Source: Theobroma cacao (Eukaryota > Streptophyta > Magnoliopsida > Malvales > Malvaceae). Taken from it: a stretch of 64,000 bases of DNA. The notes under the pieces were generated by a model, which had not been told where the DNA came from, did not search any database, and saw nothing but the letters and a program-made list of their open reading frames with translations. The number at the start of each line of letters is the position of its first letter. The first letter of the stretch is position 1. Both the position numbers and the translations under genes were made by a program. Positions 37,284-50,800 of this stretch are shown here, one piece after another. Location: positions 1,825,728 through 1,889,727 of the forward strand of contig NC_030858.1 of the NCBI RefSeq assembly GCF_000208745.1, in the 5' to 3' direction.

Positions 37284-38704
37284 ATGGCGAGTTCACCATC
37301 TCAGGCTGTTGCAGAAGCTGAATCTCAGCTGTCTTCTCTCGTCTATGGTTCAGTTTCTTCGTCACTTTCTTTTTCTTCCTTCCTCCCATAATTACTTTCA
37401 TTACGGTTATGATTTCAAACTACATTGAATATTCTCTGTTATTATGTGATTTCTACTTGAAATCATCGCATGATTGAAAAATTCACGTTGAAGAAATGCA
37501 TTTCGTTATCATCATTTACCTGCGCAATTCAAATTGTATAACAAACAGAGTGAAACGTGAGGATCTTAGCCTGAATCAGTTTTTAATTGCATAATTTCTT
37601 GAGATCGGTTGTCATCCTTGCATTTCTGTGTCTTTTTTATACCTTAGAGGATTATACGTTGAGCAGACAAATTTCATTTTTATAAATACGTGCTTATAAA
37701 GTTTTTTACAAAGTTATTTTTCTCACATCGTGTAATTTTCCGTATATAGATATTTATTTATATCAGAATAATAGATGGTAACTTGTATTTAATTAATGCA
37801 GAGATGTCGCAGCATGTTCAGACGGCAATGGAGAACATGCTTAAGATGATAAGGTGAGTATCATGAATGTAACTTCATCTGGTCAACACCGTCGATGTGG
37901 AACTTATTTTGGAAAATTTGTTATTATCTTTCTTTCTTCATTTTAACTTCAGCTTTCTTGCCAAAATTACACAAAGAAATAATTGGTGTATTATCATGTA
38001 TAACCACTTTCTTCTTTTTCTTGTTCTCTGCATTCTTGTCGGTATCATTTTTGGTCTCTTTGCACTATCTTTACTTTTTTTTGTTTGGCTGAGAAACTGT
38101 GTTTTCGTGAATGGACTTCTTGCTGACTTGGTTTTCTTTTTTCGATTTTGTTGTCTCCTTAGCGAATAAGCTGATACTTTTTATGGAAGTGAAACAGTTT
38201 CATCTGTGCTACTATGCTTTTGTCGTATAATATTCTCTGTTTATCAATTACCTAATGCTGCTAAAATACTCAGGAATCATGGCTTTTATATCACTTTTCC
38301 TATGCTTTTTTATTCACTTATGATCCTGCAATAAGTTTATGGCAAAGAACATTTATTTGTTAAACCCATACAGTCCCGTATTATGTTGTGCTTCTCCAAG
38401 ATTGTTCGATCTCTATTTTTCAGATCCAGCATTTCTTCACTCCCTCATTCTTTAGATTCTGGGAGACAGGTTTAATCAAATCATTAGCTTGTTGCAAACA
38501 CCATTTCTCCTGAAAATTAAGTTTTGTTTACCTTTTAAATTAAAATTCTGCAGTGAAATTGATCAGAACTCTTCAGGAGTAAGGGAAGAGATAGAGAAGT
38601 GCAAAGACTCTGCTCTTGAAAGGAAGAAAGGTTTGGAGGAAGAGAAGGAGCGGCTTCAGAAAGCTGCGTACACTATTTTGGACATGCTGAGTAACAGAGA
38701 TTGA
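37284..38704 (+). CDS. Small alpha-helical/coiled-coil protein, function unknown
   Basis: Three exons (37284-37347, 37802-37853, 38554-38704) give 88 residues with phase kept (1, then 2). The protein starts MASSPSQAVAEAESQLSSL and continues with EMSQHVQTAMENMLKMIS and a charged heptad-like stretch rich in Glu and Lys (REEIEKCKDSALERKKGL), ending DMLSNRD. It is predicted to be almost all helix, with no signal peptide, membrane segment or catalytic motif. I do not recognise the family. Small coiled-coil subunits of trafficking or cytoskeletal complexes look like this, but that is not evidence of function. The ATG lies in AAAGCAATGGCG, a good plant context. A spliceable extra exon at 38424-38469 would truncate the protein (listed). 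The gene converges on the KC1-type gene, with 303 bp between stop codons. Confidence 0.75.
38424..38469 (+). other. Possible poison (NMD) exon in the helical-protein gene
   Basis: Within intron 2, TTTTTCAG precedes a 46-nt segment followed by GACAG|GTTTAA. Inclusion keeps an open frame through the segment, then puts exon 3 in a frame whose first codon is TGA. This would give a truncated protein and a likely decay target. Both splice sites look usable. No transcript evidence is available here. Confidence 0.35.
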
Positions 38705-39007
38705 AAACTGTAAGCTCTGTAGTTATCATCACCGCTTTCCCATTATTTTACGGGGAACATAGTAACTGAAGATTGGTAAATATTAGCATTGAAGCTTAAG
38801 CCCAATGGCTAAACATTGCATTGCCTCCTCTGTCCACAAACAAATGCATACACACACAGACAACCATTTATATAAACATGCAGCTGTATTGCAAATATTT
38901 TTGTTGTTTAGAAATATCATCTACCTAACTTCTTACAGCCAGTGCATTTAGAATCATTGCATAAACAGATTAATGTATGGATAACTGATCAAATAGTACC
39001 TTAACAT
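38705..39007. other. Short region between convergent genes
   Basis: 303 bp between the TGA of the helical-protein gene (+) and the TAA of the KC1-type gene (-). It should contain both poly(A) regions, which may overlap. I see nothing else. Confidence 0.6.
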
Positions 39008-42000
39008 TTAAACGATGAATAAGTGATCATTCTCTCTCAGAGCATTCAGTTCTTCAACTTCTGAGCCATCAGCCATAAGAATTGTGCTCCCTCTCTTTCC
39101 AAATTTCTTCTCTGCGTTAACCAAATATAACAAAATTCAGTATACTGCATTGATGCTCCATTCTCCCTTTTTTTTCATTCATTAAGTGTATATTCGTGTA
39201 TCCAAGAACATGCTGTTTTCCTCTTGAATTCATTACCTTTCCAAATATGTGGATTAATGATATCACTTTTGCTAGAATTGGCATCATATCTGTTAAGTGT
39301 TTAGTCTGTGTTGTTGTGACGTGTGAAAGGAAAGTTGCTTCTATTGGTTTAGTAGGCTTAGCTTCATGTTTGAGGTCTCAAGGTCAAATCCTTCAACATG
39401 CTGTTATGTACTCGATCACCTTCTCGTAGGAATGAGTTTTAGTTGGGTTATATCTTTTTGTTTGTTGGGTTGGTTGCATCTTTTCCCATTCCTTCAAGTC
39501 TTTTAGCATGTCATGTGGAAGTTAGAAAACAAGTATTGGCTTTTTGAGAAGCTTGTAGTTCTGTGATACCTGCTAGTCTGAAGAGGTCTTCGATTGAGTC
39601 AGGCAAATATATGAGCTTTCCCAATCTGTCACTAGACATTGTTCCTTCGGTTGGATGATGCCCATAGATTATCACCCGGATGGTGCTTGCACTTAGTGAA
39701 GGACTGGAAGCGTTTGGTGTTCCTGCAAAATGGTAGAATTATTAAATTGCAAATATCTACAGAATGTTATGCATTTTATTAAAAGAACATATATCTGGAT
39801 TTATTTAACAAATCATTTGGTATAGGCATACCATCTCATGCTAATCCATGAGCTTGAGCTTTTAGCACAACTAAATGGAGAAACTAATCTCATCATCACC
39901 TTAAGACAATCATTTGTGGATTCATATTCATTATTTTTTGATACATCTAGGAAGGCTAGATCATATTATTTATTTTAAATGGCATGGGAAGACTTTATTT
40001 CCATCCTAGATGGATGATAGACTCACCCTTTTCCCTCCTTAAAACACCAGATTGACCCATATGCTCAAATATGTCAAACACAAAATTAGATGCAAGTTAA
40101 GAGTTGACATGATATAGGGAACACAAGTGAATATTTTATATTAGAATTTTTCATAAGAAAATAACCAGTGGCTGCTACTATAAGGTTTAGCAATTATCAA
40201 CTTAAGGGTGTGATTCTTTGGTTGTGCATCAAATTTGTGTGGGCTTATGGGAGCATACATATTATCTGCATAGTATATACTTGAAATTTCTTGCTTCCAT
40301 TAGCTATCATTGATCAAGGAGCTTTGATTTACCTTCTGGATTTGCATTTGTGGAATCCAATGCTTCTCTGCTTTGTTGCTTCTCATTTTGTGCTATAGGC
40401 TGCAAAAGAGACATAATAGAATCTAATCTACTTTTTGATCAAACAAGAATGGTCTAGATTTTTCATAAAGTGCTGTTTTATTCCATGTCTTATAATCACA
40501 TTTGGGGCTTACTTTCCTCTAATTGGTTCAGTATGAAGACATACCTCTATACTCTGCTCTGCCAGCAATTCCGTTAGGAAAGGTATTTCCTGTAGCATGT
40601 CTTCTTTTAAGCCTTTCAAGTGCTGAGAATAGAAGAGTCAGAAGTGCTCTTGAGGTTTTGGTTAAAGGCATAAAAAATTTATGGATAAAGATTGTGTATC
40701 ATCCATGAATTCATTGTGATACTTCATTGCTTTTTTTGTTTTCCCCAACCCACTGCTCATGCAAATTTAAAGTCTTTTACATGCTCTGGTCTAAAATAAT
40801 TTTCAACAGCCTTAGGTCCCATGTGGATGATTTCCCCTAAAAAATTTTCTTTCACTTATAGTTCGTGTCTTTTGATCCCTTTATTGCTTTCTTTTCTCCT
40901 GTGGGTGTAGAACTGGCAATGGATGGGTATGTAAGATGATAATGTTTACAAACCTCCATGAAGTTAGCAATAATAATCTTTCCATCTTCACTCTGTGGTT
41001 GCACCATTTGTTTGAAATGGTGATGGCTTATCCGGATAACCTGGGAGAGCCTCTTCGTTCTCACCATGAAAGGTTGGGGGATGTTGAAAATCACTGCAAT
41101 TTCTCCTGCCATATCTGCAGATCCTAGTTTTGACAAAAACTTAAAAAGGAAAGAAAGGAAGTTAGTTTAAGATGACAAATGGAAAGAAAGAAGCTTTAAT
41201 TTAACATTACAATATGACATGTGTTTTGGCCTTTTCACTTTTTTTTTTCCCTAAAAAAGCTCTCTTACTGTCCAAAATGCTTGTTTATGATGGTGGTTAT
41301 AATCTCAAGAAAGCAACTCTCTTATTACTAAAATTCATTGGGTCTCTCAATCAATTATCAGAAGGTTTCTTCATGATCGTATCTTGTCTTTCTGGTCTAA
41401 GATATATGCAGCAATTCTTCATGTACACTTTTTTAGGCTAGAAGTAAAAGATGTTGATAATTGAGCTTGCGGTTCATTTATTGATACTTGTTTCTGGATT
41501 TCGTCTACCTTGCTTTGTTAAACTAATTATTTTTATTTACCGCAGCAATTGTTGAAAGTATAAAATGATAAGGTCAAGTACATCCTCTTAGAGAAGTTCT
41601 GGGTGGGCAATGGGAGCAGTTACTTCTGAACTTTTAGCAGTCTGTGAGACATTATCTTTCAGAATATTTGTTTGGCAATAGTTGTATCGGCTCTATAGTG
41701 AAGGTCTGTGTTTTTACTATACTCTAATTGCCATATCTTAGTTTCAATTTGATATCAAAATAAGGCATCTTTATCTGTGTTCATGTTTCATCAATATCTT
41801 TGTTTATTTACGAAAAATGGTACTTTGATAGTGCTTCCCCTACCCCTGCATCCTAAAACATTAGAAAAACAAAAGGAAAAAGAAAACATATACGCTCCTT
41901 CAAATCTGTTATTATAGTTCCTTTTCCATTATTCTGAGTCAATAGGAATATTATGCTCTGAGTTTATAGATGTTCCATCTAACTGTTTGACCGATAGTTA

Positions 42001-45000
42001 TTCAGTTCTATAAATGGAAGCATTAGGAAATTATACCCTTGTATCCAAAGATATACCTGCTCCATTCCATTCTTGTATGTGAGCATATCCTGCAGTTTCA
42101 GAGAGTTTAGATTCTGCATCTGAGGTTAAATAGAAGGCATAAAAATATGACTAGGAATGATGCTATACCACTGCTCCAGATACTAGAATGTAGAAGTCTG
42201 TGGGTATCTCATTTGGTAAAATAATTTCAACCTTCGGAGGAAAATATTCAGCTTTCATCTCTGATACCTGTAAGAAGAATATTTTATGAAAAAGTGCTTA
42301 TGATAGATATCTAAGGCGATTAAAGTTTTGTTTTAACATAGTATTTCTATAGTAAGGGGGGCAGTTTTTGATTACAAATTATTTTTTGGGTGACTTAATG
42401 GCTAAAAATCCACTGTTAAATATGGGAACCTAATTTGGTTAGGGTGAAGTATATTTTTTTTTTTTGCATTTTAGGTGGATGAGGCATCGCCTCAACGGTA
42501 GCGCACACCACAGACCAAATGGGAGGTTTCAGATTTGAATCCTGCATGGAATTATATATACATACATACATACATATATATAAAGAAGGAAATATTATTA
42601 CCAGCTGAGAAACAAAATCTTCAGAGACTCCTTTGAATAGGTAGGTTTTTTCAACAGTACTGCGGAAGAGGTGCTGGGAAATGCTTGATCTTATTGCCTT
42701 GGGCAGGTCCTGAAGCACTTCTTCTTGCTGTAACTCTGCTGTCTTGAACTTGAGTTGCATGTGTGACAGCATTTGTTCTCTCAGCCCATCTGGAAGTCTA
42801 TTTTTGCTTGCGTAACGCAATAACTCATTGATGGTATCTCTCTGTCGAGACATGATCCTAGTTATGGTCTATTTGATATGTTTGGATTAAAATGCAAATG
42901 TGAAGTAGCACTCCAACATCATGCAAGGTCTAAAATACATGAGTGAAATTTGACTAGCATTGAGCTACCTGAATCTCTATACTGAAGAAGGTAGAATCAT
43001 ATCAATCCAAAAAACATTAGGATTATATAGACTTTCTTTAGGACCAACAAAGCAAGGAGTTATCAATATATTTCTAGGTTCATCAAGTACTTTATGTGCT
43101 GCTAATCTTGTATGCTATTGTTGGCTATGAGATGGAAGATGTTCTTTGAAAATGAATGAAGAGAAGAGAGAATCACCATGGCAAAGGTCCTGACTGCAGC
43201 ATGGACGATGAGATTTGTCATGTTACCAATTATGTACGAAGTGAGGCCAATATTGAAGAGCATATAAATCATGTTAAAAACCTTCTCTCCTGTATTCACT
43301 GCATGCAAGTCTCCATAGCCAACTGTGGTGAGAGTGACAATTGACCAGTAAATGGAATAGGTGTAGCCTACCCAGATACTTTTGTGCTTAAAATCTTCAA
43401 CCTCGCTTCCAATCCATGTCTTAGCTGGTGTTCTGTGGCGTGCAGCCAGCCAGTAATAGAAGCAACCAGCTGAGTGCACCGCAAATACCGTGACCTGCCA
43501 TTGAGTAGAAATCAAATTTACTTGTAAATGTTTGGTTGGGGATGGAGAGTAGGAAAGTAGGAGTAGAACATGATGCTCACACAGACTAGTTTAAGGAGTC
43601 TTGTCCAAAAGTAGCTAAACCGTGGGTCCTTTTCTAACCTATCAAAAATGACTTCAAATTAGATAAGATAGTATTTGTGTTCAATCCCTCGTTGTCTATC
43701 TCTTGAATTTTGAAGGAATGTAGCAGACACAGGAGAGAAAGAGAGGAAAATGAGGTTTGCTTAAAAGAATACTGTGTAGTTGTTAAATTAGACATTGGTT
43801 TACCTTTTGAAGAGTTCACTAACACGCCAGAGACGCCATAGACGAAGCAAGTTGAGGAAACTGAAGACCTCACCAGCATGCCATTTGCCAGTGACGATTC
43901 TGTATATGAATTGGAATGGCAGAGTAGATGCTACATCCATAAAAAACCAGAACCGTGTCACATATCTGTAAGAACAAAATTTTGTTCAGATATTAGAACG
44001 CATATTTCTGCAATTATTAAACATTCACACTCATAAATCTTTAGGTTAAGACAGAATTAATACTTTAGAACTTTAGAAATCATTTCATGCACGTGAGATT
44101 ACTTAGTGTAAATCTCCACATTTTGTCTAATGACAGTTCAAGCCAAATCTATGCATTCATTTCTTTGGTGGGCTTATTCAGCAGTTTTCAGCCTTTTAAG
44201 TTTGGGTTTCAACTCTCTCGGGGCACATTTGTTTGATGGACCAGGGCAGCTCGCATTTCACCCAAACCTTGGCCTTTTTGGCATTTCACCAAAATCATAG
44301 GCCAGCTCATGTAATTTGATGATATGTGTTAAAGTAAAGTATAAAGTATTATCTATTTGAATTTATTGAATTTTATAATTTTGTTCTATAAAAGGAATGT
44401 TGAAAATGATATAAATATTTAAATATTTAGTTGTATTTTAATACACAGTTAATGTGAGATTCATAACTTTCTTTTGAAATTGTGATAAAATGACTCAAAT
44501 TACTTAATAAATTCATCAAAAAAGTCAAGAAATAATGTTTACTGGGCATCAAAACAATATTTTCATTGAAATAACTTCTCTATTTGCAGCGAGATAAGAA
44601 TAAAATAATAACATCCATTGATGGAAAGGAAGAGAGTAATCAGCTATGCAAAGGAGATGTAGTGACATACCGCAATGCAATTCTCTTGTGATCATCGACA
44701 AGGAGATAGGTTGTTTTATCCAAGTAAGCGACAAAGAAAGTTAGGATGATGTCCGTGGCAAAGAAGACATCCACCACCAAATCAATGATCAAGAGCGCCC
44801 CTTTGGCTGCTTTCTTGAAAGCTACCTCGAAAGTAGATGCCCATGCCGAGTACAACACCAGCGCTACCAAAAACGTTTGCCACCATCTGCACCCCTTGCA
44901 TTACCATATCAAGAAATCATACATTTTTCTTTAGAAGATTTAAAAAAAAGGAAACATAATCCTTTAAGATTTTTATCGAATATTGTTCCTTTAAATGATG

Positions 45001-46426
45001 AAAATATGCTTCAAGTTGACGTGGAAATTAGCAAAATGTCTATTGTGGTGCTTTCTTTTGTTTTTTGAAATAGAAAATAATTGATAAGAACAGTATGTAA
45101 AACCAATTATGCACATTATCGTTTTTGGAACTTTGTATATTATCAAAGGAAAACTCAAACATAGATAGGAAAGAAAAAAAAAACATAATATATAAAAAAA
45201 ATAAATTTATTTCTTTTTAAATTAAATAAGTTTTAATTTTTTTATTATGTTCAATTAAATTATTATATTTTTATTTTGAATTAAATAAATTTTTATAATT
45301 AACAGTATTAATTAAAACGTCACTTTGTTATTTTTATCATATGATGTTGATTTTTGACTTATCATAATAAATGATAACATGATATGTTGATATATTAGAT
45401 TGAATGATGATGTGATATGATTATACAATTTATGATATTTTTTATGTTAATATCATGTAAATATAAAAATAATAAAAAGTATTTTAACTAATGATAATTA
45501 ATTAATTATTAATAATAAAAATTCATATAACTTAAAATAAAAATATAAAAATTCATTTAAATATAATAAAAAATAAAAAAATTAACTTTTTTAAATTTTA
45601 AAACTTTTTAAAAATTTACCAAAAAAAAAGTCTTCCTCTCCTTCGTTCTCATCTGCCTCTTGAGCAGTGAGCGGCAAACAAAAGTCAAAAAACCGATCAA
45701 GGGCAATGTTGAGAATTCATATCATAACGCAAAGCACGCCAGCATGTGCATACTTCGACCAACCAAAGCCCGACGGGGGGATCCCAGTGAAACTCCCAAC
45801 CCAAAAAACCCCCAAACTGAAAACTCCTACTCCTAGTCAAACACTCCATTCGAAAACCCTTTAGAATCCTTATCATCATCTTCTTCTTCTTCTTTTTTTT
45901 TTTTTTTTGCAGAAGTTTTTCTCTTCTAATGAAATGATTTGATCGCTATAGAGGTTGCGGCATCACTTTTTTACCCATCATTTAATTCACTTCCTACGAA
46001 GCTACGTGAAGGATTTGTATTATATACGGGTACTCTTCTTGAATCGAAAACTTAAACTTTAATTGCACCATTTAGGCTTTCAAGGTAATCTAGGAAATGC
46101 AAAACTAAAGGTGGAAAGTCAGTAACCTGAATATTTTTTAAATGTTTTTTTCTTTGATTTAAACGATGAAATTAAGCCGGAAGAACGCAAAGAGAAACAC
46201 AGTATGAATAATATTGAGTCAATAGGAGAAGGAAAATTAATAAAGAGACTCACCGATATCTAAAATCATAAGGAGCGATGACATATTTCTTGAGGTGCAG
46301 GTATCCATCGTCAACCACAGTTCCGAACGCCGGTAAGAGGCTACTGGAAACGGAGGCCAGATTCTTCATTTCACCGCTTGATCGTCTCCGGAAAAGTAAC
46401 GGTAACGGTGAGTTCGTTTCTGCCAT
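39008..46426 (-). CDS. KC1: KC1/KAT3-type Shaker potassium channel alpha subunit
   Basis: Thirteen exons: 46426-46254, 44886-44671, 43965-43804, 43638-43581, 43494-43177, 42841-42602, 42267-42169, 42089-42057, 41139-40954, 40622-40545, 40399-40333, 39722-39570, 39111-39008. They give 628 residues in one frame. Order: N-terminus with [12 protein letters not shown]; six transmembrane helices (S1 YSAWAS region; S4 [12 protein letters not shown], about 165-178); pore [12 protein letters not shown] (GYGD about 262-265); C-linker; cyclic-nucleotide-binding domain (about 375-490); C-terminal KHA domain with [17 protein letters not shown]1 does not make functional plasma-membrane K+ channels alone. 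It joins AKT1 or KAT1 and shifts gating to more negative voltage, limiting K+ loss. RTFAM after S6 and [21 protein letters not shown] match KC1 as I recall it better than KAT1, AKT1 or AKT2. There are no ankyrin repeats, which excludes AKT types. Exon 8 is only 33 nt. Confidence 0.93.
39300..39430 (+). mobile_element. Possible SINE head in KC1 intron 12
   Basis: TGGTTTAGTAGG fits a Pol III A box, and about 40 nt later GGTCAAATCC fits a B box lacking one T. It lies in the intron between exons 12 and 13, antisense to the host gene. Ends and target duplication were not identified. Confidence 0.3.
42470..42550 (+). mobile_element. Possible SINE head in KC1 intron 6
   Basis: GCCTCAACGGTAGCGC resembles a Pol III A box, and GATTTGAATCC about 45 nt later resembles a B box (9 of 11 consensus positions). 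An AT/CATA-rich stretch follows. It is antisense to the host gene. This may be a tRNA-derived retroposon, but no target duplication is confirmed. Confidence 0.35.
45205..45610. mobile_element. AT-rich inverted-repeat element in KC1 intron 1 (MITE-like)
   Basis: The left arm (about 45216-45320), including ATATTTTTATTTTGAATTA, matches the reverse complement of the right arm (about 45490-45600), including ATATTTTTATTTTAAGTTA. The arms are imperfect and about 100 bp long, around a core containing TGATGTGATATGATTAT. There is no ORF, as for a non-autonomous element. It sits in the 1.37-kb first intron. Exact ends and any target duplication are uncertain. Confidence 0.55.
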
Positions 46427-47884
46427 TGCGTCTGTTTGGAGAGAGAGATCGAAACTAGCTCGCTAGCTAGCTAGCTTGATTGCTTATTGTTTGTTTAATA
46501 AAGTCATAGGATCTGGGCTTAAGAGATCTAATTGACGAGGGAGAAAAGTCCTAAGATCATTAGAATATTAAGGAGGAGGTGAAAATGAGCTTTCAACCTG
46601 CCTTTTGAGTTTCATATTATAATAATGAAGGGATCTTACATCATCATCGTCATCATTATTATTATTATTAATTATCTTAACAATATTCGGCCACATATTG
46701 AGGGTGAAGGTCCTAAATTAATCCCCACAAAGAATTATCGTTGAAAATATATAAACGAATAATCTATTATATATCGTAATTTAATAATAAATTTCCTCTT
46801 TTTCTCTCTCTCACGTCTTAGGGTTAGTGCTCGCATGCAATAGGAGGAGTCATGTAACATACATATATATATATACCAAGTCAAAATCAAATATAAGCTA
46901 CATATTCAATTGTGTTTATCAAAACCCTTTTTTTCAATTTATATTATCGGATTGATTATAAATAACTCTCGAATATTTCATATAAAACAAGCTAGAAAAA
47001 ATGTGTGTATATCTCTTTGTCAAATTACCTTGATTTTCTAATCTCTATTTGGTTTGTTATGAGATAATTATGAGGAAAAAAATACGTAATGTTTGAAAAG
47101 ATTCATGAATTATTTAAAAATTTTTATTTATTATTAAATGTAATTAAGTTTATTTATTTTTATTTTAAATCAAACAGATTTTTATAATTAACAGTTGATT
47201 AATTATTATTAATCAAAATGTTACATATCATTTTTATACTCTCACTTGATATTGACGTTAAGAGTGAAAAATATAATCTATTATGATACGTTTAGTATAT
47301 CATGTTAACATCACGTGTTATAAAATTAACAAGTGACATTTTAAAAATAAAAAAATAATAAAAATAAAATTTTTCTAATAATTTAAAATTTTTTAAATAT
47401 TACGATGTTCATAATTTCGTATAGACAAAATATTTTCATTATGTAAACCAAATCTACTCAATGTTGGATTGGGCCCTGGATGTCTGTATCCGGCCTTTAT
47501 TTTTTTCAGACGTCATAGGACCCAATGGCGTTTTTGCCAAACAGGCTCAAAGGGTTAGGTCCAGAGAAACACCGCCAAGGGGGGTAACCATCCTGATCCG
47601 GTTATCCCCAATTTGCCCGTTGGTTTAGCTCGAGAACTTTCCCGATACGAATCAAACCCACTCCCCCATTTTAACCGTCTTCAAACTTTCACTGCGCCAA
47701 AAACCAGAAGTGGAATCCAGTGTACTTCCTTCAATCGTTTTCCCAATGCCCAAATACCAAATTCTGAATCCTGAAAGCCAGTTCCAAATCATGCTGCATC
47801 AACATCACCTGATCAAATCACAAATTTTCTTAAGATAAATATCCGAAATTCCAAAACCCAACTTTGTTTCCATTTCTATTTGCT
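46427..47884. other. Shared upstream region of the divergent KC1 and spastizin-like genes
   Basis: The two genes are transcribed away from each other across 1.46 kb. Next to KC1 is its 5' UTR with a repeated CTAG run (about 46457-46475). The middle is AT-rich and holds an inverted-repeat element (47105-47400). The last 400 bp, less AT-rich, should contain the spastizin-like promoter and 5' UTR. No other gene is seen. Confidence 0.55.
47105..47400. mobile_element. AT-rich inverted-repeat element, MITE-like
   Basis: A TTATTTAAAAATTTTTATTT-type arm at the left meets its rough inverse at the right (AAATTTTTTAAATA). The core contains TTTTTATAATTAACAGTTGA, close to the TTTTTATAATTAACAG run in the element at 45.2 kb, plus GTTAACATCACGTG. 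It appears to be the same family as the 34.0 and 45.2 kb copies, shorter and diverged. Confidence 0.45.
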
Positions 47885-50800
47885 ATGGACAAAGAAACCG
47901 AGCTCCTCTCGCGGCTAGCGGCGAACCATCTCCACCTAGCTCAATTCGAGCCGTTACGAGCAACGCTTCTTGCTCTACGGACCAAAAACCCCGACCTTGC
48001 TCTGGCAATCCTTCAAACGATCGTCGCCAACTCGGCCCGGTTCGAGAACATTGTCTGGTCACCTTCTTGTCCATCCCCATCTCTTCTAACGTATCTTTCC
48101 ACTCTCGAACTCTTGCAATTCAACGATCCTACTTCGATATGGAGTTTCGATCCCGATACATTGCGGCTACGCGCGGAATTTTTGTTGTTAGTTCAAATTT
48201 TGATCGATAAGGTGTTGGCTAGTTTGAGAAGAGATGTTGATTTGGATAAGATCGAAAAAGAGAAGGAATGTGAGCGTGAGGGTTTTGAGGCAGAGAAACC
48301 TGAGTTGTTAGATAAAAGTGAGGATTTGAAAGAGGGAAACGATGACCTGGGAGATTGTGTTAGGGTTCTAGATAGGTTTTTGGAGTTGGGAATGAGGAGG
48401 TTGAAACCGGATGTAGTCATGGAAAGTGGTGATGAAGATGCTCGGGAGGAGAGTAAGGCGGTTTTGGGGGAGGTTTTGATTGAGGAAGAAGAAATGGTTT
48501 GTTTGAGGAAGGTGATTATGGATTATGCGGATGTTTTCGATGCGTTATGTGGGAATATCCAGAGGCAATTGAAAGGATTGGAGGGAGGTGATTTGGGGAT
48601 GGCTATAATGGTAAGAAGAGAGGATAACGTGAGAGTGGATTCAGTCGATGAGGAACATAAGAGGGTTCTTGGTTTGATACAAAAGAATGTGCAGTTAGCC
48701 CATTTGGATGCTATCAAGAATTGTGTGAAGGATGGGGATATTGAAGGAGCAGTATCACTTATTCGTTTTCTTCATCTTGATTATGGGGTTGAGGAGGTTG
48801 AGTATCGGTATGTGCATTTATTGCTAAAATGAGTCCAATGTTGTTGTTTCAGTGCAATCTAGTTTCTCCTTCATGATGCTTAGCTTATGATATCTAGTCA
48901 TTGCTAGATAAGCAAAAAAATTAGATCCAACTGTGAGGTTGTCCTAGGTATTTGCCCTTGTTCTACTTCTATTGGTTTCAGCAAGTATAGTAAAACAAGT
49001 GTAGCCAAGAGCCTTGATTAACATCCCTCTTTTTCTGCTTGGGCTCAACTATTGAGACATGACCACTGTTGCATTCTCCTTAAAAAGCATTTTAGATCTT
49101 CTCTGCACTTCAGATAATTTCATCCTTCTTTCTTTGGTATTTGTTTATATTTCTTTTGATTTTTCTAATAGCACACTGCTGCAAGATCTCCTCAAGAGGG
49201 TTTTATCAGAAATGGAAAGATTTGGAGGGTCCCGGCATTCCACAGAAGAAAAGCTGTTACGGATTTATGGAGAATCTCTGTCATCAAATTGCAGGCATCT
49301 TGTTCAAATGATTCAGGTGATACCTTTTTTTCTCTTTTTCTAACACCAATAAGTCTCCACATTTCAATTGCTATTCTATAGTTGAGAGGATTCAATACTG
49401 GTGAACTTCTTGTGTATTGCATATAATTCTTTGTTTGAGCCATGTTAACTTGCTTAATATGAGTTCTGTTTTGGAGATGCCATAACCTGGTTACTAGTTT
49501 CATATCATCATATTTGGTGGGAATTCTAACTCTCACTATATTGGATAAATTCCTGGGGACACCTAAAAATTGCAAATAAACTTTTGTGGTCATTTCATTT
49601 TTGTTTCACTTGTAATTTAATTGATTGGTTTTGGTCTGTTTTCTAAAGCCTCCAAGTGGTTTTGGTTAGTTTTCATATGATTGCTGTTTGGTTCTTGTGA
49701 CGTTAATGTTGGCTAAAATGCAGTGCAATATTCACATAGAACTAAATGCTGCTGTGGTAATAAGATATAGTACTACTAGTTAAATCCTTTCCATATTGTC
49801 ACCTTTGTAGATTGTATATTACTGTGCTTTCTTGCAGGTTATTCACGACGGGTTGCTTTTTCAAGAGATTGAGACGTATAGAGCTCTTGATAACAACCAA
49901 ATTCCACCACCTCTTGAGCATTTTCAAAAGCATTTAGTGGAATTTAAACTTGATGCAGATTTAAATAACGAGCATTTGCCCTTGAATATGGCAGCAAGTT
50001 CTTGCCTGAGAGACATGTTCCATTATGCTCGTATTTCTGGGTTACATATACTAGAGTGTGTGATGAATACAGCTTTGTCTGCCATAAAAAGGGAGCACAT
50101 TCAAGAGGCAACAAATGTACGTGTCTTATTTTATTTTTAAGTTAATGAGTCAGCCTAAAAACTTTCATTATTATATGAGTTACTCATTTCCTTTGCCAAT
50201 CGTGAATACCAGGCTATTTTTTTTAATATGCTTTGTTTACGATGTTGTAGGTTCTTGTACTATTTCCTCGGCTTCGGCCCCTTGTAGCTGCCATGGGATG
50301 GGATTTGCTGTCTGGTAAAACAATGTTGAGGCGGAACTTAATGCAATTGTGTTGGAGAAGTAAATCAAAAGTGTTTCAGCTGGAAGAATCTTCTCTTTAT
50401 GGAAATTGGCCAGATGAGGTAATTCTTGTTTCCGGGCTTTCATGATCTTATAGTTGAATATTGTATAGATAAGAAATGAAAATTTCATGCTGTATTCTTT
50501 ATATTTTGAACAGGTATCGTGTGTGGAACATCTTTGTGATTCACTATGCTACCACCTTGATATTGCCTCTTTCGTAGCTTGTGTAAATTCTGGTCAACCA
50601 TGGAGTTCAAAATTCTCATTACTATTGTCTGGAGATGAAAATATAGCATCTGGAAGTGAAAATGCTCAGTTAGACACATTTGTTGAAAATTTTGTGTTGG
50701 AAAGACTTTCTGTTCAAACTCCCCTTCGGGTAAGGCTCCATAACCACTTTACCTAGTACAACTTTATTCATAATACTAAATACTGAATAGACAAAATATC

